64,000 bases of DNA, taken from contig CALGRX010000021.1 of the NCBI GenBank assembly GCA_937880755.1, positions 1 to 64,000 on the forward strand. Reading direction: 5' to 3'. The translations under genes and the position numbers were made by a program. Shown one piece after another: positions 17,733 through 24,692 of the stretch. Under the pieces are notes generated by a model. The model was not told where the DNA came from. It did no database searches and saw only the letters and a program-made list of their open reading frames with translations. The stretch comes from an uncultured Clostridia bacterium (GTDB lineage Bacteria > Bacillota > Clostridia > Christensenellales > UBA3700). Position 1 is the stretch's first letter; every line of letters begins with the position of its first letter.

Positions 17733-18557
17733 TTATTCGTTTTCAGGAAGAAAATACATTGAAGTCAGTTGAACGTCCTTAAGATATATTTTTTCTCTCA
17801 TAATGCTGTTTGGTGCATAAAATTTGAAATAAAAAATCCTTGCAGTTTTAAAATCTTGAGTTGTCTTTGAAAATGCTCTTGCACTAATATCTATATCAAA
17901 CGAATAATCATTGTATTCTAATCCGTTGATTATAAATTTAGTGCTATAAAATGATTCAGCGCTTTTGTCGTCTGTGTCCACAATCTTAAGATATCGTACG
18001 ACTTGCTTGTTGGGATCATCACCCCAGCCTGCAGCAGGACAACTAGCTTTGAAACTCAATGTGAGTCGTAAGGTTCTTGATAGATTGCCATCAATTGCGC
18101 TGACGTGAGTCGCAATATTTGTATAGTACCCTAAATTTGCTTCTGAATTAAAAGAATACGTATTATCCCAAACCACAGGTTTTGAGATTATATTATAGTT
18201 GTCTACGTTTGCCCATTGAGCATAAAACTCGGTAGGGTTGCTCTTAGACCAAACGCTGAGAGAATTGCCGTCACTGTCAAAGTATTTGGTGCCACCCTCG
18301 GGAGCATCAAAATAGCCCGTAATATAATATCCATATTTGGTTGCAATCTTATCAATATGTACTGATTTATCTTCGTAAGCGTCTACGGAAATTGTACTAT
18401 CGTTGATGTGAATTTGTAAAACTATCTTGTTTTCTGATTCTGAGTTGTCGTTCCCTAACCCTAACGAAGAAAAGAGAAAGTCAAGGCATCCTGTTGAAGT
18501 AAAACAGAGACAGATTACTATAATTATTATCATTGTACTTGTTATTATTTTTTTCAT
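17733..18557 (-). CDS. Lipoprotein with a Listeria-Bacteroides (InlB B-type) repeat segment
   Basis: A 274-aa exported lipoprotein. The signal peptide ends in the lipobox STGC (Cys24). Residues about 55-100 (YYITGYFDAPEGGTKYFD ... TEFYAQW) match the InlB B-repeat pattern found in many clostridial surface proteins; the remaining about 170 residues look like a beta-rich domain I do not recognise. Start at ATG 18557, 7 nt after AAGGAG; a TTG at 18563 would be too close to it. Transcribed towards pgcA. Its base composition is more AT-rich than its neighbours, a possible sign of acquisition. Confidence 0.72.
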   Translation of the reverse strand: MKKIITSTMIIIIVICLCFTSTGCLDFLFSSLGLGNDNSESENKIVLQIHINDSTISVDAYEDKSVHIDKIATKYGYYITGYFDAPEGGTKYFDSDGNSLSVWSKSNPTEFYAQWANVDNYNIISKPVVWDNTYSFNSEANLGYYTNIATHVSAIDGNLSRTLRLTLSFKASCPAAGWGDDPNKQVVRYLKIVDTDDKSAESFYSTKFIINGLEYNDYSFDIDISARAFSKTTQDFKTARIFYFKFYAPNSIMREKIYLKDVQLTSMYFLPENE

Positions 18558-18597
18558 AAGCAAACTCCTTTTTAGTCATCGAATGGAAAGCATAGAA

Positions 18598-18622
18598 ATA
18601 GACCGAACGTCGTTCGGTCTAT
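18598..18622 (-). terminator. Terminator of the ferritin-like gene
   Basis: The 10-bp stem ATAGACCGAA/TTCGGTCTAT with loop CGTCG is followed on the minus strand by TTTCTATG. It lies directly after the ferritin-like gene and before the lipoprotein gene. Confidence 0.65.
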
Positions 18623-18671
18623 TTGCTAGGGAAGGGAAAAGATGTCCGTCTTTGCCCTATTATAGGACTTT

Positions 18672-19181
18672 TTAGTATTGAATAGGCTCTTGAGTCAGTG
18701 TGCCGAGCAAGTCTTGGAATGTGGAGATATGCAACTCTTCGTCCATTATTATACGGGAGATGAGGTCTTTGAGCGAAGGGTTGGAAACGCACTCGATTGT
18801 GCGACGATATTTGGCAATTGCTTGCCGTTCCGCCTCGATATTGGTACGCAAGATAGAGGCGGGATTTTTGATATAATTGACGTTGCTACCCGACCAAAAA
18901 CACGTGCTTCCCGCAATGATAGGATCGCCACCTGCCATTACGATTGCTTCACCAAGAAGTTCGTGATGGTGCATCTCCGTAATGGCAATGCCCATGAGCG
19001 CGTCGCCTATCTCGGGATATTCCGTGTCCAATATGTAATGTTGGTATATGTACTGCATAACAGCCGTGGTTTCGCCTTTACGGCCACCGTAGTCGTCTAC
19101 AAGACAGCGGACTTCTTTGGGAGACAGATAGCCCGTAAGTTCGGGATAAGGTAGTGCTAATGCGTATTGTTGGGTATTCAT
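18672..19181 (-). CDS. Ferritin-like di-iron protein
   Basis: A 169-aa all-helical protein of the ferritin/rubrerythrin/Mn-catalase superfamily. Two carboxylate-rich helix pairs are visible: ITEMHHHELLGEAI with IEAERQAIAKY, and IIMDEELHISTFQDLL, giving Glu and His ligands for a dinuclear metal site. Such proteins in spore formers act in peroxide defence or as spore-coat CotJC-like catalases; I cannot choose. The start is ATG 19181 with AAGGAG upstream; longer in-frame readings run into a family A repeat. Monocistronic, with its own terminator. Confidence 0.75.
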   Translation of the reverse strand: MNTQQYALALPYPELTGYLSPKEVRCLVDDYGGRKGETTAVMQYIYQHYILDTEYPEIGDALMGIAITEMHHHELLGEAIVMAGGDPIIAGSTCFWSGSNVNYIKNPASILRTNIEAERQAIAKYRRTIECVSNPSLKDLISRIIMDEELHISTFQDLLGTLTQEPIQY

Positions 19182-19261
19182 AATATGCTCCTTTGATTGG
19201 TCTAGAGTATTGTATTCGGATTGATAAAAAATTGATACTCTATGTCGGCGGAGATGCGTGG

Positions 19262-19330
19262 TTGAGATTGCCACGACGTTTTCAACGTCTTTGCTAACGC
19301 AAAATGCACTATGCACAACAACAAACATAG
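19262..19330. repeat. Family A repeat remnant
   Basis: GAGATTGCCACGACGTTTTCAACG, with later CTAACGCAAAATGC, matches the worn family A copies at 5680 and 9160. The inner ACGTT/AACGT gives a small hairpin. Confidence 0.5.
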
Positions 19331-19433
19331 GAATTGCGAGGAAAGTTAGCTATTTGTAAAGAATAGAAAACCTCCAAAACGACGCTTTGGAGAATGAAAA
19401 GCTATAAAAAAGCCAAAAATTGATAAAAAACAG

Positions 19434-19462
19434 TTGAAATTTGATAATCGGTATGCTATGAT
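19434..19462 (+). promoter_or_regulatory. Sigma-A-type promoter of secG
   Basis: TTGAAA (19434-19439), 17 bp, TATGAT (19457-19462). The leader of about 28 nt carries the Shine-Dalgarno TGGAGGA. Confidence 0.62.
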
Positions 19463-19496
19463 ATGTTAGCAATCAAAAAATGGAGGATTGTTATTG

Positions 19497-19793
19497 ATGA
19501 ACTTTATGTACATGCTCTCGGCTGCATTGATACCGGCAGAAGTAACCAACTGGTTGCGTCCTACTATCCAAATAATTATGACTTTGGTGAGCGTGGCAGC
19601 TATAGTAATAGTTTTGATGCAAAAGGGTACTAACGATAATATTGGCGTAATTGGCGGTCAGGAAACCGAAACTTATGCGGGCAAGAATAAGGCAAAATCT
19701 AAAGAGAGTATACTGAAAAAACTTACCATTGTTATGGGCGTTTTGTTCTTGGTACTTTCGGTATTGTTCTTTATCACTTATCTCGAAGCATAA
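19497..19793 (+). CDS. secG: Preprotein translocase subunit SecG
   Basis: A small membrane subunit of the SecYEG channel that speeds protein export. It has 98 aa with two membrane segments (about 20-42 and 72-95) joined by the loop VLMQKGTNDNIGVIGGQETETYAGKNKAKS, the SecG signature with its Gly-rich turn. Start ATG 19497, 10 nt after GGAGG; the TTG at 19488 touches the Shine-Dalgarno and is not used. Clostridial secG is commonly followed by rnr-smpB-ssrA; here rnr is absent and smpB follows after a terminator and repeats. Confidence 0.9.
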   Translation: MNFMYMLSAALIPAEVTNWLRPTIQIIMTLVSVAAIVIVLMQKGTNDNIGVIGGQETETYAGKNKAKSKESILKKLTIVMGVLFLVLSVLFFITYLEA

Positions 19794-19811
19794 TGCAAAA
19801 GTAAAATTGAG

Positions 19812-19844
19812 TTCCCTTGTCGCAACAGGCAAGGGAATTTTTTT
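19812..19844 (+). terminator. Terminator of secG
   Basis: 10-bp stem TTCCCTTGTC/GGCAAGGGAA (one G-T pair), loop GCAACA, then seven T. Confidence 0.88.
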
Positions 19845-19881
19845 GACCTAATTTGAAAGCAATATCGCAATGGGGCGGCAA

Positions 19882-19971
19882 GCAATCCCTCCTCAACTGC
19901 GTTGACCCCTTCCTTTGCACAAAGGAGGCTAAACAAGGATAGAGATTGCCAACGTACACAACGGAATGACA
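19882..19971. repeat. Composite repeat, families B and A
   Basis: It starts GCAATCCCTCC; TCAAC TGC GTTGA forms the first hairpin, CCTTTGCACAAAGG the second, and it ends GATTGC (19944-19949) followed by a short family A tail (ACGGAATGACA). It has the same layout as 9045-9150 with different but still pairing hairpin arms. Confidence 0.78.
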
Positions 19972-20074
19972 GAATAACAAGTGGATTGCCACTATAAGAG
20001 TATGTATTGAAGTTGCTTTGAGTTAACAAGAGGAGCGTCAAACTTGACGGCACTATCCTAAATAAAAATAACTA

Positions 20075-20103
20075 TATACAAAATATAAGAAAGAGTGTAT
20101 AAT
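20075..20103 (+). promoter_or_regulatory. Putative promoter of smpB, near-leaderless
   Basis: TATACA (20075-20080), 17 bp, TATAAT (20098-20103). The -10 ends 7 nt before ATG 20111 and the gap AATAAAG holds no Shine-Dalgarno sequence. Confidence 0.55.
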
Positions 20104-20110
20104 AATAAAG

Positions 20111-20572
20111 ATGGACAATATCAAGATAATTGAAAATAACAAAAAAGCCTACTTCGATTATTTTATCGAGGACACCTTAGAGGCGGGCATAGTGCTCGTG
20201 GGTAGCGAGGTTAAGTCGATAAGACAGGGGCATATCAATATCAAAGACAGTTTTTGCACTATCGTGGAAGGAGAGATGTGGCTTGTCAATGCTCACATAG
20301 CACCGTATGAAAAGGGCAGTTTCTTTAACGTGGACAGCAGAAGAAAACGCAAACTGTTGATGAATAAGAGAGAGATAAATAAGTTGAGAGGCTACGTCAC
20401 CCAAAAGGGCTACACGCTCGTGCCGACCAAAGTCTACTTTAAGCAAGGTTTGGTCAAGGTGGAAGTGGGACTTGCCAAAGGTAAAGAGCTCCACGACAAG
20501 CGACGCTCTCTAGCGGAAAAGCAGACCAAACGTGACGTGGAAAGACAAATCAAACAATACAATGCAAAATAA
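20111..20572 (+). CDS. smpB: SsrA-binding protein SmpB
   Basis: SmpB carries tmRNA to stalled ribosomes. Residues 1-120 form the SmpB barrel (IENNKKAYFDYFIEDTLEAGIVLVGSEVKSIRQG, then HIAPYEKGSFFNVDSRRKRKLLMNK), and the basic tail LAKGKELHDKRRSLAEKQTKRDVERQ folds onto the decoding site. 153 aa, normal. Its partner RNA ssrA lies 2.6 kb downstream. No Shine-Dalgarno; the start codon lies at the predicted transcription start. The stop overlaps the Shine-Dalgarno of metY. Confidence 0.95.
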   Translation: MDNIKIIENNKKAYFDYFIEDTLEAGIVLVGSEVKSIRQGHINIKDSFCTIVEGEMWLVNAHIAPYEKGSFFNVDSRRKRKLLMNKREINKLRGYVTQKGYTLVPTKVYFKQGLVKVEVGLAKGKELHDKRRSLAEKQTKRDVERQIKQYNAK

Positions 20573-20582
20573 GGAGAAGCAT

Positions 20583-21851
20583 ATGAAGATAGACACTAAT
20601 TGCGTACAAGGCGGATATAGCCCAAAGAACGGCGAAGCAAGAGTTTTGCCGATTTATCAAAGCACAACCTTTGCTTACGACACGCCCGAGCAGCTCGCCG
20701 ACGTGTTCGACCTCAAAGACCCCGGCTTTATGTATACCCGTCTAGGCAATCCAACCGTCAATTATTTTGAAGACAAAATCGCATTGCTCGAAGGCGGTGT
20801 GGGTGCGTTGGCTACGTCTTCGGGACAAGCCGCCACACTTCTTGCCATTCTCAACGTGTGCAACGCAGGCGACAATATCGTTGCCGTCAACAAAATCTAT
20901 GGCGGCACTTTCAATCTTCTCAACATTACGTTGAGAAGGTCGGGTATAGAAACTCGTTTCGTAGATCCCGACGCCGACGTTAAAGAGATTGAAAAGCTCG
21001 TTGACGATAAGACTAAGGTCATCTTTGGAGAAACCGTTGCCAACCCTGCAATGACGATTTTTGACTTTGACAAGTTTGCCGCCATTGCCAAGAAGTACGG
21101 CATTTTGCTCTACGTCGACAACACTCTTGCCACGCCTATCTTGTGTAGGCCTTTGGAACTCGGCGCTAACGTCGTGCTTCACTCTACTACCAAGTATATT
21201 GACGGACACGCTTGTTGTGTGGGCGGTATTATCGTAGACGGAGGCAACTTTGACTTCGTGGGCAATCCTCGCTATCCAATGTTCAACGAGCCCGACGCAA
21301 GTTATCACGGAATGGTGTACACCAGAGATTGCGGTAACAAGGCTTTCGTAGTCAAGGCGAGAGTGCAACTATTGAGAGACCTCGGCACGACTATGAGCCC
21401 TTTCAACGCCTTTTTGACCAACATGGGCGCGGAAACTCTGCACCTTAGAATGGAGAAACATAGCGCCAACGCGCTCGCCGTTGCCAAGGCTCTTGTGAGT
21501 AACCCAAAGATAGAAGAAGTGAGATACAACGGATTGGAGAGCGATCCGAGCTATGAGCGTAGTTGCAAATACTACCTCGGCAGAGGCTTCGGCGGAATGA
21601 TGACCTTTTGCGTCAAGGGCGGTAGAGAAGCCGCAAATAAGGTGATGAAAAACCTCAAACTTGCCAAAATCGTTACCCACGTGGCAGACGCAAGAACCTG
21701 TGTGCTTCACCCGGCAAGTACCACGCATAGACAACTCTCCGACGAGCAGTTGGTTGCTTGCGGTATCAAGGACAACCTAATTAGGCTCTCGGTGGGTATC
21801 GAGGACGCCGAGGACATCATTGCCGACCTCGAACAAGCACTCAACGCTTAA
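20583..21851 (+). CDS. metY: O-acetylhomoserine sulfhydrylase (MetY), PLP-dependent
   Basis: A Cys/Met-metabolism PLP enzyme that makes homocysteine from O-acetylhomoserine and sulfide. SSGQAATLLAILNVC binds PLP phosphate, YVDNTLATP holds the cofactor Asp, and STTKYIDGH carries the Schiff-base Lys. 422 aa, the length of MetY rather than the about 395 of gamma-lyases. Start ATG 20583 with AAGGAG (20571-20576). Followed 24 nt later by metA, whose Glu111 predicts it makes the matching acetyl ester. Methionine gamma-lyase is the alternative reading but is less supported by context. Confidence 0.85.
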   Translation: MKIDTNCVQGGYSPKNGEARVLPIYQSTTFAYDTPEQLADVFDLKDPGFMYTRLGNPTVNYFEDKIALLEGGVGALATSSGQAATLLAILNVCNAGDNIVAVNKIYGGTFNLLNITLRRSGIETRFVDPDADVKEIEKLVDDKTKVIFGETVANPAMTIFDFDKFAAIAKKYGILLYVDNTLATPILCRPLELGANVVLHSTTKYIDGHACCVGGIIVDGGNFDFVGNPRYPMFNEPDASYHGMVYTRDCGNKAFVVKARVQLLRDLGTTMSPFNAFLTNMGAETLHLRMEKHSANALAVAKALVSNPKIEEVRYNGLESDPSYERSCKYYLGRGFGGMMTFCVKGGREAANKVMKNLKLAKIVTHVADARTCVLHPASTTHRQLSDEQLVACGIKDNLIRLSVGIEDAEDIIADLEQALNA

Positions 21852-21875
21852 AATACAACTACAAAGGAGAATAAT

Positions 21876-22796
21876 ATGCCGATAGTTATTCCTAAATCAC
21901 TGCCTGCGTTTCAAATACTGACCAAGGAAAGGATTTTCGTTATGCCTCAAGCGAGGGCAATCAAACAGGATATCAGACCTATCCGAATTGCCATCGTCAA
22001 TTTGATGCCGACCAAAATCGATACCGAAACGCAACTTATGCGATTGCTAGGCAATTCTCCTTTGCAGATAGAGGTCACTTTGGTGGCTATGGACAGCTAT
22101 ACCTCGCGACATACCCCTCTCGAGCATATGGAAAAGTTCTACAAGACCTTCGACCAAATCAAGGATACCAAGTTCGACGGTATGATTATCACCGGCGCGC
22201 CCGTGGAACAAATGGCTTTTGAAGAAGTGGCGTATTGGAAAGAGTTGACGAGAATAATGGATTTTTGCGAGAGCAACGTTACCTCAACGATTTATATTTG
22301 TTGGGGCGCACAAGCGGGCTTGTACTACCATTACGGCATCAACAAGCACAACCTCGACAAAAAGCTATTCGGCGTGTGCAGTAACGTCAGTTGCGACACT
22401 AAGGAATTGCTGCTAAAAGGTATGGACGACACTATCTATATACCAATGTCAAGACATACCGCCGTGGACGACCAAGCCATTGCCGCCAACCTCGACTTGG
22501 TGCCTCTCGCTTACGGCGACGACTGCGGATATAGCATTATCAAAAGTAAGGACAATCGCAAGTTTTTCTTGATGGGACACAGCGAGTACGATAGAGAAAC
22601 CTTGCGCAACGAATACCTCAGAGATAAAGAAAAAGGCTTGGATATCGAGCAACCTTTCAACTACTTCGTCGGCAGAGATATTAACAAAATCGATATGAAA
22701 TGGAAGTCCACCGCCAACCTACTGTTCTATAATTGGTTGAATTATTACGTATATCAGGTGACGCCATACGATTTGACGGCGGATATGCGTCGTTAG
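21876..22796 (+). CDS. metA: Homoserine O-acetyltransferase (MetA fold)
   Basis: It activates homoserine by acylation in methionine synthesis. The catalytic Cys142 lies in ICWGAQAGLYYHYG and numbering matches the family exactly. Residue 111, the known specificity switch (Gly for succinyl-CoA, Glu for acetyl-CoA), is Glu in TGAPVEQM, so acetyl-CoA use is predicted despite the MetA name. RIAIVNLMPTK and GHSEYDRETLRNEY are further signatures. 306 aa. Shine-Dalgarno AAAGGAG. The last codons (TADMRR and stop) lie in a copy of dispersed repeat C. Confidence 0.9.
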   Translation: MPIVIPKSLPAFQILTKERIFVMPQARAIKQDIRPIRIAIVNLMPTKIDTETQLMRLLGNSPLQIEVTLVAMDSYTSRHTPLEHMEKFYKTFDQIKDTKFDGMIITGAPVEQMAFEEVAYWKELTRIMDFCESNVTSTIYICWGAQAGLYYHYGINKHNLDKKLFGVCSNVSCDTKELLLKGMDDTIYIPMSRHTAVDDQAIAANLDLVPLAYGDDCGYSIIKSKDNRKFFLMGHSEYDRETLRNEYLRDKEKGLDIEQPFNYFVGRDINKIDMKWKSTANLLFYNWLNYYVYQVTPYDLTADMRR

Positions 22797-22945
22797 GCTT
22801 TGTCAAGCGGCAATTATTCTTGCTCACGTACGAACAAGTAAGCTCGCTTCGATAAAATTACCGCTTTTCGCGCTTAGCTCGCATCTCCACCGTCAAATGT
22901 GGGGGATAGCGGATATGCGTCGCGATACCGTGTCGAACTTTTGTG
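22771..22945. repeat. Dispersed repeat, family C, copy 2, overlapping the metA end
   Basis: TTTGACGGCGGATATGCGTCG starts at 22772, inside metA. Further blocks GCGGATATGCGTCGCGATACCGTGTCG (22910-22936) repeat the start motif. Between them lies sequence related to the Family C tail (TCGCATCTCCACCG). Confidence 0.6.
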
Positions 22946-22967
22946 ATTGAGTATCGATTGCCTGGTG

Positions 22968-23036
22968 GCAATCCCTCCGTCAACTGTGTTGACACCTCCC
23001 TTGGCACAAAGGAGGCTTCAAAAAGATTGAGATTGC
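22968..23036. repeat. Family B hairpin element
   Basis: GCAATCCCTCC, hairpin GTCAAC TGT GTTGAC, then ACCTCCCTTGGCACAAAGGAGG and terminal GATTGC. No family A tail follows this copy. The remainder up to 23184 shows no gene. Confidence 0.78.
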
Positions 23037-23184
23037 TTTGGAAAAATTTGTGTGGCGAAAAGGGTTGTAAAATAATATAAAGATATGTAAAATAAATTAG
23101 CAGAGCAATTAGTAGGAGAATAATTAGCTTGTAATCCAATTGCGCTCTAACAATTAGCGTTGTTAACAAAAAAATCAAAAAAGG

Positions 23185-23198
23185 TCGACACGTATCGA
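23185..23198. promoter_or_regulatory. Near-palindrome TCGACACGTATCGA upstream of ssrA
   Basis: It is the reverse complement of the motif at 8804-8817 and lies 7 bp before the mature tmRNA 5' end. It could be an operator, part of the ssrA promoter (the -10 would overlap TATCGA) or a dispersed repeat. Confidence 0.35.
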
Positions 23199-23205
23199 CT
23201 TATTT

Positions 23206-23548
23206 GGGGGTGTTACGGATTCGACAGGAGAAATGAGGACTGTGTAAGCATGGCGAAGGCTCGGCTTCGTAAAAACGGAAATTAAATTTAAACGCTAATA
23301 ATAACAAACAAATTGCCGTAGCTGCTTAATCGCTCGGCTGTCGTCCAAAGAATCCACGACTTTGGAACGGCATCAGTTAGTGGAAAGTGCCTAAGGGTAG
23401 CGCCCGTGCCCATAGGCGAGATTAGGGCTTGTTCGACGATGACTTGGTAGCGTTGGCACCGTCGAAGACCAATCAACGCATACTAACCATGTAGAAAGCC
23501 CGGTAGGAATTCTTTTGGACGCGGGTTCAACTCCCGCCATCTCCACCA
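23206..23548 (+). ncRNA. ssrA: Transfer-messenger RNA (tmRNA)
   Basis: The 343-nt RNA rescues stalled ribosomes with SmpB. The 5' GGGGGTG pairs with CATCTCC before the encoded ACCA 3' end, the conserved TTACGGATTCGACAGG follows the acceptor arm, and GGGTTCAACTCCC forms the T arm. The tag frame begins at GCT 23294 and ends at TAA 23327-23329, giving ANNNKQIAVAA, with the AA end recognised by ClpXP in other bacteria. One-piece type, with a terminator right after the CCA. Confidence 0.97.
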
Positions 23549-23553
23549 CGCTA

Positions 23554-23596
23554 AACCTAACTTGAACCATTGATAGGGGGAGGGTTAGGTTTTTTA
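23554..23596 (+). terminator. Terminator of ssrA
   Basis: Stem AACCTAAC/GTTAGGTT (23554-23561 with 23584-23591) and a T-rich tail TTTTTA. Confidence 0.78.
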
Positions 23597-23727
23597 TTGG
23601 GTAAAAACACAATTTGCTTAAAAACTTAGACGTCGATTGTAGATATAATAAAATTATATAATAACTTATCTAATAAGCAAAAAATTTATACCTAAAAAAC
23701 TTGACACCATCATGGGGAAAAGGTCTA

Positions 23728-23755
23728 TTGAAAATCGATAAAAACGTGTTATAAT
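23728..23755 (+). promoter_or_regulatory. Promoter before the decayed phosphatase gene
   Basis: TTGAAA (23728-23733), 16 bp, TATAAT (23750-23755). The element is intact although the gene after it is broken. Confidence 0.5.
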
Positions 23756-23788
23756 AACAATGAATAATATGAAGGCATGCAATACGAT

Positions 23789-24184
23789 ATGAGATATTAC
23801 GTTGTGTCCGTCGTGCATGGTTTTTGCAGTGAGATGAAGGAAGCCTTGAGGCAAAAAGGTTTTTTGAAGATACCACGCCGCACAAGTTGATTGTGTGTGG
23901 GGATCTATTGGACAGGGGGTAGTGAGGCTTGGGAGAGTGCAAGGTGGAGCAACGGTATGGCGCTGGCGAGTCAAGGATATATCGAACCTAATAAGACTAT
24001 CGGCTGCGGACACTATCACTGCTCCTACGGACACTCCATATTGGAGGGCGACGGCGAAGAAATGGGCGAGAGTGCCAACTTCGAGCCGTATTATGCTCGA
24101 GGTATAATTGCCATTGACGCTTGCACCGCGTATAGCCACAAGGTCAATCGCATAGTGATAGAGGATGAAGAGAGAAAAAGTTGA
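23789..24184 (+). pseudogene. Decayed calcineurin-like (Ser/Thr protein) phosphatase
   Basis: Frame 1 from ATG 23789 reads RYYVVSVVHGFCSEMKEALRQKGF, the N-terminus of a metallophosphatase with the usual Asp of DVHG changed to Val. A missing T in the T6 run (23860-23865) shifts the frame; restoring it gives HKLIVCGDLLDRG. A second shift (one extra G near 23920) follows. The rest joins directly to SNGMALASQGYIEPNKTIGCGHYHCSYGH and ANFEPYYARGIIAIDACTAYS, the C-terminus of the same family, so about 100 central residues are deleted. Three independent lesions make this a true pseudogene. Confidence 0.82.
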
Positions 24185-24500
24185 GAAAATATGGGAAAAT
24201 ACCGTTGCCAAAGGCGACTTGTTGAGAGTCAATCACGGACGCATCGCCAACGTGCCGATATCTTATTACGACGGTATAATTATGGAGTTGAGTAATAAAA
24301 AGCGAAAGTTTAGAATAAAAGAATTGAATGGAAAAATATACGATAATCTATATGGCGAAGATATGTGTGACGAAACAGTTTTGGTGGATAGAATATACGA
24401 TATGATAGATAGAGAAATCTTTGAGGTGGTGGACGAATTGACTAACAGTCAATACCCCTACGATATGATAATCAAAAGAGGAAAAAACTTTGCAAAATAG
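24165..24500 (+). CDS. Hypothetical protein, 111 aa
   Basis: A charged, soluble protein with no recognised domain. It begins inside the end of the phosphatase pseudogene and has only GAGG directly at the ATG as a possible ribosome site, so the start is uncertain. C-terminal half (CDETVLVDRIYDMIDREIFEVVDEL) is probably helical. It is followed by a clear terminator, which supports that something here is or was transcribed. It could be another remnant. Confidence 0.4.
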   Translation: MKREKVEKIWENTVAKGDLLRVNHGRIANVPISYYDGIIMELSNKKRKFRIKELNGKIYDNLYGEDMCDETVLVDRIYDMIDREIFEVVDELTNSQYPYDMIIKRGKNFAK

Positions 24501-24545
24501 TAAAAATGCATTTTTGACAACAACACATAAAATATACATAATACG

Positions 24546-24570
24546 GACAGGCAATAGCCTGTCTATTTTT
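24546..24570 (+). terminator. Rho-independent terminator
   Basis: Stem GACAGGC/GCCTGTC with loop AATA, then TATTTTT. Confidence 0.85.
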
Positions 24571-24637
24571 GTGAGAGCAACGGAAGCACAAGTGTAAGAA
24601 AAAGTGAAAAATAATGCAAAAATCCAAAAAGTCGGAG

Positions 24638-24665
24638 CTGAAAATCACATTTTGTATGGTATAAT
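24638..24665 (+). promoter_or_regulatory. Promoter of the redox fusion gene
   Basis: CTGAAA (24638-24643), 16 bp, TATAAT (24660-24665); the leader carries AAGGAG before ATG 24693. Confidence 0.48.
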
Positions 24666-24692
24666 AGTAAAAACAAAGCAAGGAGAATTGAT

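Noticed and set aside
20532..20582. N-terminal extension of MetY into smpB
   Set aside because: The extra residues are smpB read in another frame; AAGGAG at 20571-20576 fixes the start at 20583.
21852..22800. SAM riboswitch or T-box for the metY-metA genes
   Set aside because: metY starts 10 nt after smpB and metA 24 nt after metY, so no leader exists.
23391..23612. 73-codon minus-strand frame ending near ssrA
   Set aside because: It lies over the tmRNA 3' part and terminator; such frames are frequently mis-annotated as proteins.
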